Positions 1 through 9,065 of a stretch of 35,984 bases of DNA are shown piece by piece. Numbering within the stretch: position 1 is the first letter of the stretch; every line of letters begins with the position of its first letter. A program made the position numbers and the translations under genes. Source of the stretch: Rikenellaceae bacterium (GTDB taxonomy: Bacteria; Bacteroidota; Bacteroidia; Bacteroidales; UBA932); assembly GCA_900767405.1 (NCBI GenBank), contig CAAFZB010000034.1, positions 1 through 35,984 on the forward strand, written 5' to 3'. The notes below the pieces were generated by a model, which saw only the letters and a program-made list of their open reading frames with translations, did not search any database and was not told where the DNA came from.

Positions 1-1464
1 AAACATTCCGAGGTCCTCTCCGCAAGCCAGCATACCCGTAGCCGACAGCAGCTCGGGCAGCTTGTGCATAGCATTCCTGCGCCAGAACTCGTCGTTGCGA
101 TGGAAGAAGAAGTCGTTGTACAGGGCGTCGAAACGTTCCTTCTGCCACCATTCCAGGGCAGAGGTGTCGGGCTTGATCCTGGGCTGCCAGTACCCTTCCC
201 TTCTGGGGTCGGGCAGGAACAGTCCTTCCAGCGGAAGGTACATCGAACTGATTTCCGCCTCGGAGTAGGAGATTGCCGGATTAAAGTGTCCGTCAAGACC
301 TTTTCCGCTCTCTACCGGAATTTCCCAGATTCTGAAGAAGCCCAGGATATGGTCTATCCTGTACGCATCGAAATATTTCGACATATGGCGCAGACGGGCC
401 TTCCACCAGGCATAGTCGTCGAGCGACATCTCGTCCCAGTTGTAGGTAGGGAATCCCCAGCACTGTCCCTCGTCACTGAACATATCGGGCGGAGCGCCCG
501 CGCTGGAGTCGAGGTTGAACAGCTGGGGATGCCAGTATGCATCTGCACTGTCTGCGCTTACGCCTATGGGAAGATCTCCCTTGAAATAAACTCCTTTGCC
601 TCTGGCATACTTCACAACCTTGGAGAACTGAGCGTCAAGATGCCACTGAACCCACCGCCAGAAATCGGCAGCGTCCCCGTCCCGGTCGGCACAGAACTGT
701 GCATATTCAGTGAGCCACAGGTCTCCGTTATCCTTGCAGAAACGCTTGAAGGAAGCGGTCTGGACATCTTCGGGGCCGCGAAGGGCAAAAGTCTGTCGCA
801 GCAGCTGCATCTTGGCCTTGTACACTGCCGGGAAATCCAGAGCCTTCTTTGCATTGAGATTCTTCTGCGCCGAAAGGAATTCTTCGGTGGGCTCTACCCC
901 GGCATCCTGCAGATTGATATAAAGCGGATGAAGGGCAAAGCTTGATACGGGGCTGTAGGGATACGAGTCCTTCCATTCTCCCTTGCGGATAGTGTCGGTC
1001 ACGGGAAGTAGCTGGATTATCTTGAGGCCTGTCTTTGCAGCCCAGTCCACGACGCAGGCGAGGTCCTTGAACTCACCTATTCCAAAATCTCCGGCTGTCC
1101 TGAGCGAGAACACAGGAACAACAACTCCCGCAGCGCGGAAGCCGGGTCTGTCGAACTCCTTGACCTGATGCTCCCTGAGGAACGGGCAACCCGGAACGGG
1201 GCAGTCTATCCAACTGTCCCTTATTTCGGCAGTCTTTATTCCGCTCTTGACAGAAGAACTGTGAGAGCTCCATTCCATCCTGGTCACAAGACCGTCGCGC
1301 ACAAGCAGGTAACCGTATTCCTTGAGTTCGGATACCGGCACGTCCAGATTTATCCACCATACGTTTCCTTCACTCCACTCCATAGGGTACTTTCGGCCGG
1401 CTATGGAAATGTAAATACCTTCACCCCAGACGGTATGGTATTGAATAGAGAATTTGATTTTCAT
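1..1464 (-). CDS. malQ: 4-alpha-glucanotransferase (GH77, MalQ), 3' end cut by the window edge
   Basis: This is the first 488 codons of a GH77 amylomaltase, which transfers maltodextrin segments between chains and releases glucose, normally in the cytoplasm. No signal peptide is visible, which fits. Residues 1-95 look like a single shortened CBM20-type starch-binding domain (IQYHTVWGEG). The GH77 barrel then begins around VPVFSLR and GDFGIGEF. The nucleophile motif YRIDH places the nucleophile at Asp371, and GEDLG at the very edge places the acid/base at Glu483. The third catalytic Asp lies outside the window. The ATG overlaps the stop codon of the upstream GH97 gene as ATGA, so translation is probably coupled. 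Relatives in Bacteroides and plant DPE2 usually carry two CBM20 copies before the catalytic domain, whereas I see room for only one. The identification is firm; the C-terminus cannot be judged. Confidence 0.95.
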   Translation of the reverse strand, partial: MKIKFSIQYHTVWGEGIYISIAGRKYPMEWSEGNVWWINLDVPVSELKEYGYLLVRDGLVTRMEWSSHSSSVKSGIKTAEIRDSWIDCPVPGCPFLREHQVKEFDRPGFRAAGVVVPVFSLRTAGDFGIGEFKDLACVVDWAAKTGLKIIQLLPVTDTIRKGEWKDSYPYSPVSSFALHPLYINLQDAGVEPTEEFLSAQKNLNAKKALDFPAVYKAKMQLLRQTFALRGPEDVQTASFKRFCKDNGDLWLTEYAQFCADRDGDAADFWRWVQWHLDAQFSKVVKYARGKGVYFKGDLPIGVSADSADAYWHPQLFNLDSSAGAPPDMFSDEGQCWGFPTYNWDEMSLDDYAWWKARLRHMSKYFDAYRIDHILGFFRIWEIPVESGKGLDGHFNPAISYSEAEISSMYLPLEGLFLPDPRREGYWQPRIKPDTSALEWWQKERFDALYNDFFFHRNDEFWRRNAMHKLPELLSATGMLACGEDLGMF

Positions 1465-3674
1465 ATTTTCCTGAATGATACGGCAACTCCCCCACCGGGC
1501 GCCATAGCGATATGGAGAGAGTCGTCGGCACTTACTGTATTTTTGGTTATTGTATATGCTTTGGGATTGTTCAGATAATGGGCATCGGGAGAATCGGCGT
1601 AAATAGTCGCTTCGTAACTCCCTTCTCCGAGGAAATCGAGCCGCACGTCAAGTTCGCGGGCCTGCTCGTCGGTGACTCCTCCGAGGAACCAGGTGTCCTG
1701 ACCATAGCTGAAACTGCGGGCGCTACCGGACAGGCTTTCCTGCCTGGGCTGACGGGCAACGACTATGTAGTCTCCCGGCTCGGCAGCCAGATAAACGCTT
1801 CTGTTCCAGTCTGCCGCAACGTCCTTGATAAACTGGAAAGCATCCATATACGGAGCGTAATGCTCGGGAGTGTCGGCAGCCATCTGCAACGGAGAGTACA
1901 TTGTAACGTAAAGGCCCAGCTGGTTGGCTATTGTGGCGTTCACGTGCGAGTCGTTGCCGCACCACTCCTTGAGATTCTGCTCAAAGATACCGGGAGTGAA
2001 GTCCATAGGACCGCCGTTGAGCCTTGTGAAAGGCAGTATGGTAACGTGCTCGGGAACCGTTCCTCCGAATGCCTGGTATTCGGTTCCGCGGGCAGATTCG
2101 TTTCCAATCAAGTTGGGATAAGTGCGGCACAGACCCGTAGGGCGCACAGCCTCGTGGGCATTCACCATAATGTGATGCTTTGCAGCCTGCTTCACGGCAT
2201 ACAGGTAGTGGTTAACCATCCACTGACCGTAGTGATATTCCCCGATGGGGAGGATATCTCCCACATAGCCCGATTTCACGGCATCGTAGCCGTATTGGTT
2301 CATAAGGCTGTAGGCCTGTTCCATATGGCGCTCGTAATTGCGTACGCTGGAGGAAGTCTCGTGGTGCATCACCAACTTTATCCCCTTGGAATGGGCATAT
2401 TCGTTGAGCGCCTCTATGTCGAAGTCGGGGTAAGGGGTCTGGAAGTCAAAGACATAATCCTTGTTGCAGTTGGCCCATTCTTCCCAGCCTATGTTCCATC
2501 CCTCGACCAGAAGGGCGTCAAAGCCGTTTTCTGCCGCAAAATCTATATACTTCCTTACATTGTCGTTGTTTGCGCTGTGACGGCCGTGAGGCTTGACCGC
2601 AGCGTAGTCGAATGAATCGAGCTTGACAGATGCGGCCGAGGTATAGTCCCAGCTGCCGGCACCGGCTATCATCTCCCACCATACACCCATATACTTGACA
2701 GGGTGAATCCAGCTTACGTCTTCCAGCGCGCAGGGCTCGTTAAGGTTGAGAACCAGCCTGGAAGCCAGCTGCTTTTCGGCCGACGGCGCCACCTGGACGG
2801 TACGCCAGGGAGTTTTGCACGGGGTCTCCAGGCGGCCTTTCCAGCCCTGGGCGTCGGGAGTGAGGAAAGAACGGATGCGCTTGCCTTCGACAAGCAGATG
2901 CATACAGGGATAATCCACCAGAGCGGCTTCGTGAATGTTCACGTAGAGGCCTTCGGGCGTTTTCATCTGCAGACTTGTCTGCACTCCCCCGGTGCTGTAG
3001 AGGGTTGTGCTGGAATTGTATTTGTTGGTCCTGCTCTTGAATACCGATGGTATCTGGGAAAGGAGGGTGGTTACATATTCGTATTCCTGGGAATCGAAGT
3101 CTCCCGGAATCCACCAGGCAGTGTTGTCGGCGGCGCAGTTGAACTCTGTAAGTTCCTCCTTTACAACGAAATGCACAAGAGGCTGGTCAGAGGGGAACTC
3201 ATAGCGGAAGCCAAGTCCGTCGTCGAAAAGACGGAACCTTATGTTCATCAGCTTTCCCGTCTCGGAGTGCCTAAGGCAGACGAGCTTCTCGTTGTAATTG
3301 TTCCTTATCTGAGATTCCTCGCCCCATACCGGAGTCCAGGTCTCGTCGAAAGAACTCTCGGAAACCCCTACCGCTTCGAAGCCGCTGTTGAACAGATACG
3401 GAGGGACCTCGTCCGGTTTCTCGATTTTGCTGCCCCGGTACTCAAGCCCTGTATATTTTACAGTGCCTCGCAGCTCGAAGCCGAGTGCGGAGCGGTCCAG
3501 GACGGGGACATCGCAATAGGAAAGATTGTAGGACGGGGCGCCGTCTGAATCCAGGAAAAACTCCATCGAAAGATTCCCGTCGGGGGACACGAGGACCGTG
3601 TATGTCTTTATCTCTTTATTGGCGCTGCACGCTGCCAGAAGGCACGAAATGCAGAACAATAGCGCTCTTTTCAT
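1461..3674 (-). CDS. susB: SusB-like GH97 alpha-glucosidase (inverting), predicted lipoprotein
   Basis: A 737-residue GH97 enzyme, almost exactly the length of Bacteroides thetaiotaomicron SusB. It releases glucose from malto-oligosaccharides in the periplasm. Glu439 (HHET), Glu508 (NAHEA), Glu526 (GNESARG) and Glu532 (GTEYQAF) fall at the same numbers as the SusB catalytic and calcium-binding glutamates. This supports the inverting alpha-glucosidase branch rather than the retaining alpha-galactosidase branch, which uses an Asp nucleophile. The N-terminus has a lipoprotein signal with Cys16 (LLAAC), so it is probably anchored to a membrane. The start overlaps the end of the upstream double-GH13 gene by 59 bases, so its signal peptide is encoded over that gene's tail. 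The chosen start is the only one that gives a proper signal peptide. It overlaps malQ downstream by 4 bases. Confidence 0.95.
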   Translation of the reverse strand: MKRALLFCISCLLAACSANKEIKTYTVLVSPDGNLSMEFFLDSDGAPSYNLSYCDVPVLDRSALGFELRGTVKYTGLEYRGSKIEKPDEVPPYLFNSGFEAVGVSESSFDETWTPVWGEESQIRNNYNEKLVCLRHSETGKLMNIRFRLFDDGLGFRYEFPSDQPLVHFVVKEELTEFNCAADNTAWWIPGDFDSQEYEYVTTLLSQIPSVFKSRTNKYNSSTTLYSTGGVQTSLQMKTPEGLYVNIHEAALVDYPCMHLLVEGKRIRSFLTPDAQGWKGRLETPCKTPWRTVQVAPSAEKQLASRLVLNLNEPCALEDVSWIHPVKYMGVWWEMIAGAGSWDYTSAASVKLDSFDYAAVKPHGRHSANNDNVRKYIDFAAENGFDALLVEGWNIGWEEWANCNKDYVFDFQTPYPDFDIEALNEYAHSKGIKLVMHHETSSSVRNYERHMEQAYSLMNQYGYDAVKSGYVGDILPIGEYHYGQWMVNHYLYAVKQAAKHHIMVNAHEAVRPTGLCRTYPNLIGNESARGTEYQAFGGTVPEHVTILPFTRLNGGPMDFTPGIFEQNLKEWCGNDSHVNATIANQLGLYVTMYSPLQMAADTPEHYAPYMDAFQFIKDVAADWNRSVYLAAEPGDYIVVARQPRQESLSGSARSFSYGQDTWFLGGVTDEQARELDVRLDFLGEGSYEATIYADSPDAHYLNNPKAYTITKNTVSADDSLHIAMAPGGGVAVSFRKI

Positions 3675-6621
3675 TGATATTCAGGTTATTAGTGTTAACG
3701 TTAGAGCCAGCGACAACATCCTGCCACTGACCATCTGGCAAAGTTACTGTAAATTCCTGATACTTTTCCCAAGGAATCTTCACAGCGTGCGGATTATTGT
3801 TGACAAAAACGAATACTACGTCGTCCCGGGTATAGCGGAAATATGCATAGGTATTGTCCCTCTCGAGGAAATGCATTGTTTTTCCGTTATGAATCGCGTC
3901 TGAACTCTTTCTGAAATTGAACAGCGAGCAGAAATAGTCGTGCAAATCCTTTCGCTGCGCTTCATTAACCCAGTTGTCGTCAAAATTCACGCGCAGGCCC
4001 CCGTGGCCCTGACTCCGGTCGAGAGAACGCACGGCAAGCTCGTCTCCGGAATAAATCTGCGGATATCCGCGGAGCGTAGCCATAAAGGTCATCACAATCT
4101 TGAGACGGGAGATGTCGCCGTCCGTAATGTCGGCGATGCGGTCGGTATCGTGATTGCCGGGGAAAATCATCATATTGTCCACGTCGGTAAAGTACAGGTC
4201 ATCGGCAACGCTGTCGTAGATTTTCTGCATTCCTTCGTCCCAGTTGGTCTTGTCGGCATTGATTCCGCGACAGATTGCTCCGTACAGAGGGAAATCCATA
4301 ATTGAAGGAAGATTGGAGTTGAAACCGTCTTTGTTGGGATTGTCTGCCTGCCAGTAGGCCACCTGCGGCACGTTCTCGCTCCACACTTCCCCTACGATAT
4401 TCATATTGGGATATTCCTCCCTTACAGCCTTGCACCACTGTGACATAGGTTCTTTCTCGTTATAGGGATAGGTATCCACCCTGAGGCCGTCGAGCCCGGC
4501 CCATTCTATCCACCATACCGCCCACTGCTTGAAATACTGCAGCAGGAAGGGATTGTCCAGATTCATATCCGGCATAGAGGTATCGAACCATCCGCCCACC
4601 ATATTCTCATAATCGATATTGGCGCAATAGGGGTCATTCTGAGCCGAGAATGCGCAGTTGCTGTGGGTGTATTCCGGCCATTGGTGAATCCAGTCCGCGA
4701 ACGGGAGATTCTGCATCCACCAGTGTGCGGCGCCGCAATGGTTGGTTACTATGTCCATAATTATCTTGAGCCCGCGCTCGTGGGCAAGACTTACCATCTG
4801 TCTGTAAGACTCGTTGCTGCCGAAACGGGGGTCAATCCTATAGTAGTCGGCACAGGCGTAGCCGTGATAGGAGGATTCCGGTTCATTGTCCAGAAGCGCC
4901 GGGTTGAGCCAGATAGCGGTCATTCCCAGTCCTGCAATGTAGTCGAGATGGTTTACTATGCCCTTGATATCTCCGCCGTGACGGCCGAAGAAGGCCTTGG
5001 GATCGGCCTTTTCTGCGGTACAGGGAGTATTGTCATTCGTAGGATCTCCATTTGAAAAGCGGTCGGGCATAAGCAGATAGATGGCATCGGAAGTGCCGAA
5101 GCTTTTCCTCCGGGCAGAGCCTTCCTCGCGGGCAAGAATCCGGTAAGGAACCGAGAAATCCCCCTGAGGGCCACGGAATTCCAGAATATAGGTGCCGGGG
5201 GCGGCCGATGAGGAAATCTCCACGTCGGCGAACAGGTAATCGGGGCTTTCTGCCTTATGGAGGTCAGATACTTTGATTCCCGGGGCATCCTTGAAACTTA
5301 CGGTATAGGAGCCGAGGCCGGGGCCCTGGAGCATAAGTTGGAGCGAGGTCTTCATTCCAACCCACCAGCACGGAGGTTCGATGTGCGCCAGGCGGTCACT
5401 CGAAGTAGTGATTTCAAAATCCCAGGGAGCCTGAAGTTCTACCTTCACGGTTACGGTATCGGTTCCGCGGGTACGCCTGTAGGAAATGGCATCACCCTCG
5501 GTGGAGAGAATCTCAAATTCGGAGCCTGCGCCCGGATGGAGTGCGGGGTGAGAATGGTAAAGGTCGTTGAGACGCTTGTAGAAGTCATTGTAAGAATTCC
5601 AACTTCCGCAGTTCATCGTATCTTTCTCGAAGAAAGCGAATCTCTTGTGCATTCCGCCCATCTGGCCGGTATACATAAGAGGCTGGGACATAGGGAGAGT
5701 CCAGCAAAGCACGCAGGCTGCCTTCCAGGCTTCGCCTATGCGTTCAAACTCGGTTCCGGCCCAGGAATTCTCGTCGTGATTGGTAACGAAAGTGAGCCTG
5801 TAGGCATCGGGACCGTATTTCTGTGCATTTGAATTTACGTATGACGCAAAGCTGTCGGCAGTTACCTGGCCCTCATCCAACAGATTGAGCAGATGGTGGA
5901 GTTCCCAGGAATAAGTTGCATCGAAACCTGCTTGATGCAGTTCCGGTTTTTCGCCTTCGGCAAGCCAGTATTTTCCCGGATATTCCTTCCTTAAGGCAGA
6001 TATCTGTTCCTGCCAGTAATCCACGGGCATTTCCCCCGCCACGTCGCAGCGGAAGCCGTCAACGCCACGCTCCAGCCAGAAACGCAGGCAGTCGCGCATC
6101 GCAGCCCTCATCTCCTTGTTGGTGAGGTCCATAGGAGCAATGTCGGTCCAGTCGTGCTGCACCACGAAACTGCCGTCCTCGTTACGCAGGAACCAGTCGG
6201 GATGCTCCTTCGCCCACTTTGAATCGGGAGAGGTATGATTTGCAACCCAGTCGAGAATAACCTTGAGGCCCTGAGAATGCGCCTCCTTAAGGAAAGCGTC
6301 GAAATCTTCTATCGTTCCGAATTCGGGGTTAACCTGTGTATAATCTGCAACCGAATAATAGGAGCCGAGGGTTCCCTTTCTTTCCAATTTTCCAATTGGA
6401 TGTATGGGCATAAGCCAGATGATGTCAACTCCGTTCTCCTTAAGCTGCGGCAGCAACTTCGCAGCTGCAGCGAAAGTTCCCTCAGGGGTAAGCTGTCGCA
6501 CGTTCATCTCATAAACGGTAGTGCCGTATGTCCAGCCGGCGTGGCCGGATTCATTGTCAACGGCAGTTTTGCAGGACACAAAGGCCAGCAGAGCTGCAAA
6601 AATCAATATAAAACGTTTCAT
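3616..6621 (-). CDS. Double-catalytic GH13 protein: alpha-amylase-like domain fused to a SusA-like neopullulanase
   Basis: A 1001-residue lipoprotein (Cys17, FVSC) with two complete GH13 barrels. The first, about residues 30-390, has Asp193 (GFRCD), Glu222 (WLAEGE) and Asp283 (TNHDEN). Residues about 412-495 match the N-terminal domain of cyclomaltodextrinases and neopullulanases (EPPCWWVGM). The second barrel, about 510-920, has Asp716 (GLRVD), Glu745 (IVGEVW) and Asp825 (GNHDTD), followed by a beta-sandwich end domain. SusA-type enzymes cut maltodextrins in the periplasm, and I infer the same here with two active sites of possibly different specificity. Each half alone resembles a separate Bacteroidetes protein, so this looks like a gene fusion. 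The residues after SAIVLHF (VPSGSVQRQ) extend past the usual end and overlap the GH97 start. It begins as ATGA over the GH2 stop. The domain calls are firm; substrate specificity is not. Confidence 0.93.
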   Translation of the reverse strand: MKRFILIFAALLAFVSCKTAVDNESGHAGWTYGTTVYEMNVRQLTPEGTFAAAAKLLPQLKENGVDIIWLMPIHPIGKLERKGTLGSYYSVADYTQVNPEFGTIEDFDAFLKEAHSQGLKVILDWVANHTSPDSKWAKEHPDWFLRNEDGSFVVQHDWTDIAPMDLTNKEMRAAMRDCLRFWLERGVDGFRCDVAGEMPVDYWQEQISALRKEYPGKYWLAEGEKPELHQAGFDATYSWELHHLLNLLDEGQVTADSFASYVNSNAQKYGPDAYRLTFVTNHDENSWAGTEFERIGEAWKAACVLCWTLPMSQPLMYTGQMGGMHKRFAFFEKDTMNCGSWNSYNDFYKRLNDLYHSHPALHPGAGSEFEILSTEGDAISYRRTRGTDTVTVKVELQAPWDFEITTSSDRLAHIEPPCWWVGMKTSLQLMLQGPGLGSYTVSFKDAPGIKVSDLHKAESPDYLFADVEISSSAAPGTYILEFRGPQGDFSVPYRILAREEGSARRKSFGTSDAIYLLMPDRFSNGDPTNDNTPCTAEKADPKAFFGRHGGDIKGIVNHLDYIAGLGMTAIWLNPALLDNEPESSYHGYACADYYRIDPRFGSNESYRQMVSLAHERGLKIIMDIVTNHCGAAHWWMQNLPFADWIHQWPEYTHSNCAFSAQNDPYCANIDYENMVGGWFDTSMPDMNLDNPFLLQYFKQWAVWWIEWAGLDGLRVDTYPYNEKEPMSQWCKAVREEYPNMNIVGEVWSENVPQVAYWQADNPNKDGFNSNLPSIMDFPLYGAICRGINADKTNWDEGMQKIYDSVADDLYFTDVDNMMIFPGNHDTDRIADITDGDISRLKIVMTFMATLRGYPQIYSGDELAVRSLDRSQGHGGLRVNFDDNWVNEAQRKDLHDYFCSLFNFRKSSDAIHNGKTMHFLERDNTYAYFRYTRDDVVFVFVNNNPHAVKIPWEKYQEFTVTLPDGQWQDVVAGSNVNTNNLNINEKSAIVLHFVPSGSVQRQ

Positions 6622-9062
6622 AAGTTATTTTGAAGCTTCAGTGTTTTCTTTTTTATTCCGGGCGCGCTCAGTTCAATTGAAATCTCCCCTGCTGTTCCAG
6701 AGCCTTCGACAATGAGTCCCAACGCTCCGTGGAACAGATGCATCTGCGGTTCCAGGAAGCTCTCCAGACAGGTAGGATCGCCGTTGGCGATACCCTTGAA
6801 CTTTCCGGCGCCTTTGACCTTCACCTTTACGAGGTTTGCGGCATCGGGCACGAATTCACCCTTGCCGTCAACTACGGTCACTGTCACGAATGCAAGGTCT
6901 CCGGGGCCAGATATGACGGTCCTGTCAACATTCAGCTGGAATTCTTTGGGCTTGCCGGCAGTGCGCGCGATACGCTCCATCCCCACGGTTCCATCGGCAT
7001 TGTATGCCACAACCTTGATTTCTCCCGGTTCATATAGCACGTCGTTCCACATCAGTCGGAAGCGCTCGGTAACAGTTCCGTTGGAAGTGCGGCTCTTTCT
7101 ACCCTGACTTACGCCGTTCACGAAAAGTTCGGCGCTGGGGAAAGACGTATAGGCGTAAACAGGTGTAATCTGCCCTTCCCTGCCGGGCCAGGTCCAGTGA
7201 GGAAGCAGATGCAGGGTAGGCTCCTTTGCATTCCAGATACTGCGGTACAGCCAATAGCGGTCCTTGGGGATATTCGCCATGTCTATGATTCCGAACATAG
7301 ACGAATGGTTGGGCCAGGCGTCTGTGTCGTACGGAGCCGGCTCTCCCAGATAGTCGAAACCTGTCCACACGAACTGTCCCAGAAGCCAGGGATAGTCCTC
7401 GTCGGCCGCAAAGTCCTCGTCGGGTATATTGCTCCAGGTGCAATAGTCCAGATCGTAGGAACTGCACTGATGGTCTTCGCTGCATTCGCTCATTGCCATC
7501 TGCACGGGGAAATGATACACGCCGCGGGACGACACCGTGGATGCGGTTTCGGTTCCGAGCAGGAAGCCCTGAGGCAAAAGCGGATATAGCTGTGTATAGC
7601 GTCCTGGCTTGTAATTGAAGCCGGGAATGTCTATGACAGCGCACATTCCGTATCTGAGGCCGCCGTCCGGCTGGTCCATTCCTGTGGTGACGGGCCTTGT
7701 GGGGTCTTCCCTATGGCAGATATCCTGAAGGAAGCGGCATACATCAACGCCGGTGGAGTCCCATTGGGACGGGACCTCGTTGCCAATGCTCCACATAACT
7801 ACAGAGGGGTTGTTGCGGAAATGGCGGACCATATTCACAAGATCTTTCTGCGCCCACTGCTCGAAGAACAGATGATATCCGTTCTCACATTTTGCCTTGT
7901 CCCACTCGTCGAACGACTCCACCATAAGCATCAGGCCCATCTCGTCGCACAGTTCTACAAGGGCCTGCGAAGGCATATTGTGAGATGTTCTTATGGCATT
8001 GCAGCCCATATCCTTGAGCAGCGAAAGCCTATATCTTATTGCCGAGCGGTTTACCGCCGTGCCCAGAGCCCCCAGGTCGTGATGGTTGCACACCCCTTTG
8101 AACATCGTGCGCCTGCCGTTGAGAAAGAAACCTTTCCCCGGTCTGAATTCAAGGCTGCGTATTCCGAAACGCGTGATGCAACTGTCCCGGAGTTCGGTCC
8201 CCGGGGTCAGGCTGATGCGGTTCCGCCACTTGGCTACGTTCCATTCGGTTTCCAGGACAGCTCCTGTCCTGACAAGGGTCACGGCTGTATAGAGGTTCGG
8301 GCTGTCAGGAGACCACAAACGGGGATTCGCAATCTCAAGGTGCTGGACCAGAGGCTCTTTCCCATAAATCCTGCGGCAGTCCCGTGTACGGGCCACTTCC
8401 CTGTCTTCACTGTCTCTTATTATAGTTTCCAAAGTGACAATCTCTCCGTCATCCACACCCTCCACGTAGGTCTGCACCTTCACCGAAGCATTTTCTTCAC
8501 TTACAAAAGGGGTGGTGACAAAACTCCCCCATACAGGCACGTGCACATAGGGCTTGTCTATCAGGGTGACATCCCTGAACAACCCGGCGCCGGGATACCA
8601 GCGGGAGGACTCGGGCACATTCTCGAGCAGTACGGCTATGGAGTTGTCGCCCGGAACGGCGTAGGGAGTGATATCCACCGTGAAAGCATTGTAACCGTAA
8701 GGCCAGTACCCGGCCTTTTTTCCGTTCACAAGAACCTGAGCCCGGCTCATAGCGCCGTCGAAAAGTAGGGTCAGGCTCCTCCCCTGCACCTCGGAGATGT
8801 TCACGACAGTCCGGTAGCATCCCTTTCCTATCCAGGGCAGGCCGCCGCTCCGGGCCGTATGTTCCTGGGCAATGGTTTCTCCGTTCTGCTCTATTGCAGT
8901 ATGCTGCAGGTCTATGGAGCGGTCGAACGGTCCGGCGATTGCCCAGTCGTGAGGCACGGTAATATCTTTCCATCCTTGGGTGGAATTGTAATCGTGGTCG
9001 GGGCGGAACTGCCAGTGCGGCAGGAGAAAGGCCGTCAATATGCTCAGCAGCAGTAATTTCAT
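6618..9062 (-). CDS. GH2 family glycoside hydrolase, probable beta-galactosidase
   Basis: An 814-residue GH2 enzyme. The N-terminal jelly-roll sugar-binding domain is at about 30-170 (GKGCYRTVV, RWYPGAGLFRDV). An immunoglobulin-like domain follows, then the TIM barrel from about 300, with acid/base Glu429 (SIGNEV) and nucleophile Glu505 (GTETAS). C-terminal beta domains of the DUF4982 and Ig type fill about 635-814. The N-terminal hydrophobic stretch (KLLLLSILTAFLL) suggests export, although no clean cleavage site is visible. GH2 also includes beta-mannosidases and beta-glucuronidases. I favour beta-galactosidase because the gene sits 3 bases after a GH53 endo-galactanase, whose galacto-oligosaccharide products it could trim. 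It overlaps the next gene by 4 bases. The family call is firm; the substrate is inferred from context. Confidence 0.92.
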   Translation of the reverse strand: MKLLLLSILTAFLLPHWQFRPDHDYNSTQGWKDITVPHDWAIAGPFDRSIDLQHTAIEQNGETIAQEHTARSGGLPWIGKGCYRTVVNISEVQGRSLTLLFDGAMSRAQVLVNGKKAGYWPYGYNAFTVDITPYAVPGDNSIAVLLENVPESSRWYPGAGLFRDVTLIDKPYVHVPVWGSFVTTPFVSEENASVKVQTYVEGVDDGEIVTLETIIRDSEDREVARTRDCRRIYGKEPLVQHLEIANPRLWSPDSPNLYTAVTLVRTGAVLETEWNVAKWRNRISLTPGTELRDSCITRFGIRSLEFRPGKGFFLNGRRTMFKGVCNHHDLGALGTAVNRSAIRYRLSLLKDMGCNAIRTSHNMPSQALVELCDEMGLMLMVESFDEWDKAKCENGYHLFFEQWAQKDLVNMVRHFRNNPSVVMWSIGNEVPSQWDSTGVDVCRFLQDICHREDPTRPVTTGMDQPDGGLRYGMCAVIDIPGFNYKPGRYTQLYPLLPQGFLLGTETASTVSSRGVYHFPVQMAMSECSEDHQCSSYDLDYCTWSNIPDEDFAADEDYPWLLGQFVWTGFDYLGEPAPYDTDAWPNHSSMFGIIDMANIPKDRYWLYRSIWNAKEPTLHLLPHWTWPGREGQITPVYAYTSFPSAELFVNGVSQGRKSRTSNGTVTERFRLMWNDVLYEPGEIKVVAYNADGTVGMERIARTAGKPKEFQLNVDRTVISGPGDLAFVTVTVVDGKGEFVPDAANLVKVKVKGAGKFKGIANGDPTCLESFLEPQMHLFHGALGLIVEGSGTAGEISIELSAPGIKKKTLKLQNNL

Positions 9063-9065
9063 ATT

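Noticed and set aside
3032..3548. A possible frameshift or second gene inside the GH97 region.
   Set aside because: The GH97 frame is continuous for 737 residues with all catalytic glutamates at SusB positions.
7713..8768. A 351-codon plus-strand open frame.
   Set aside because: It is antisense to the GH2 gene, with no recognisable protein features; several similar shadows occur at 1512-2615, 2703-3548 and 24380-25015.
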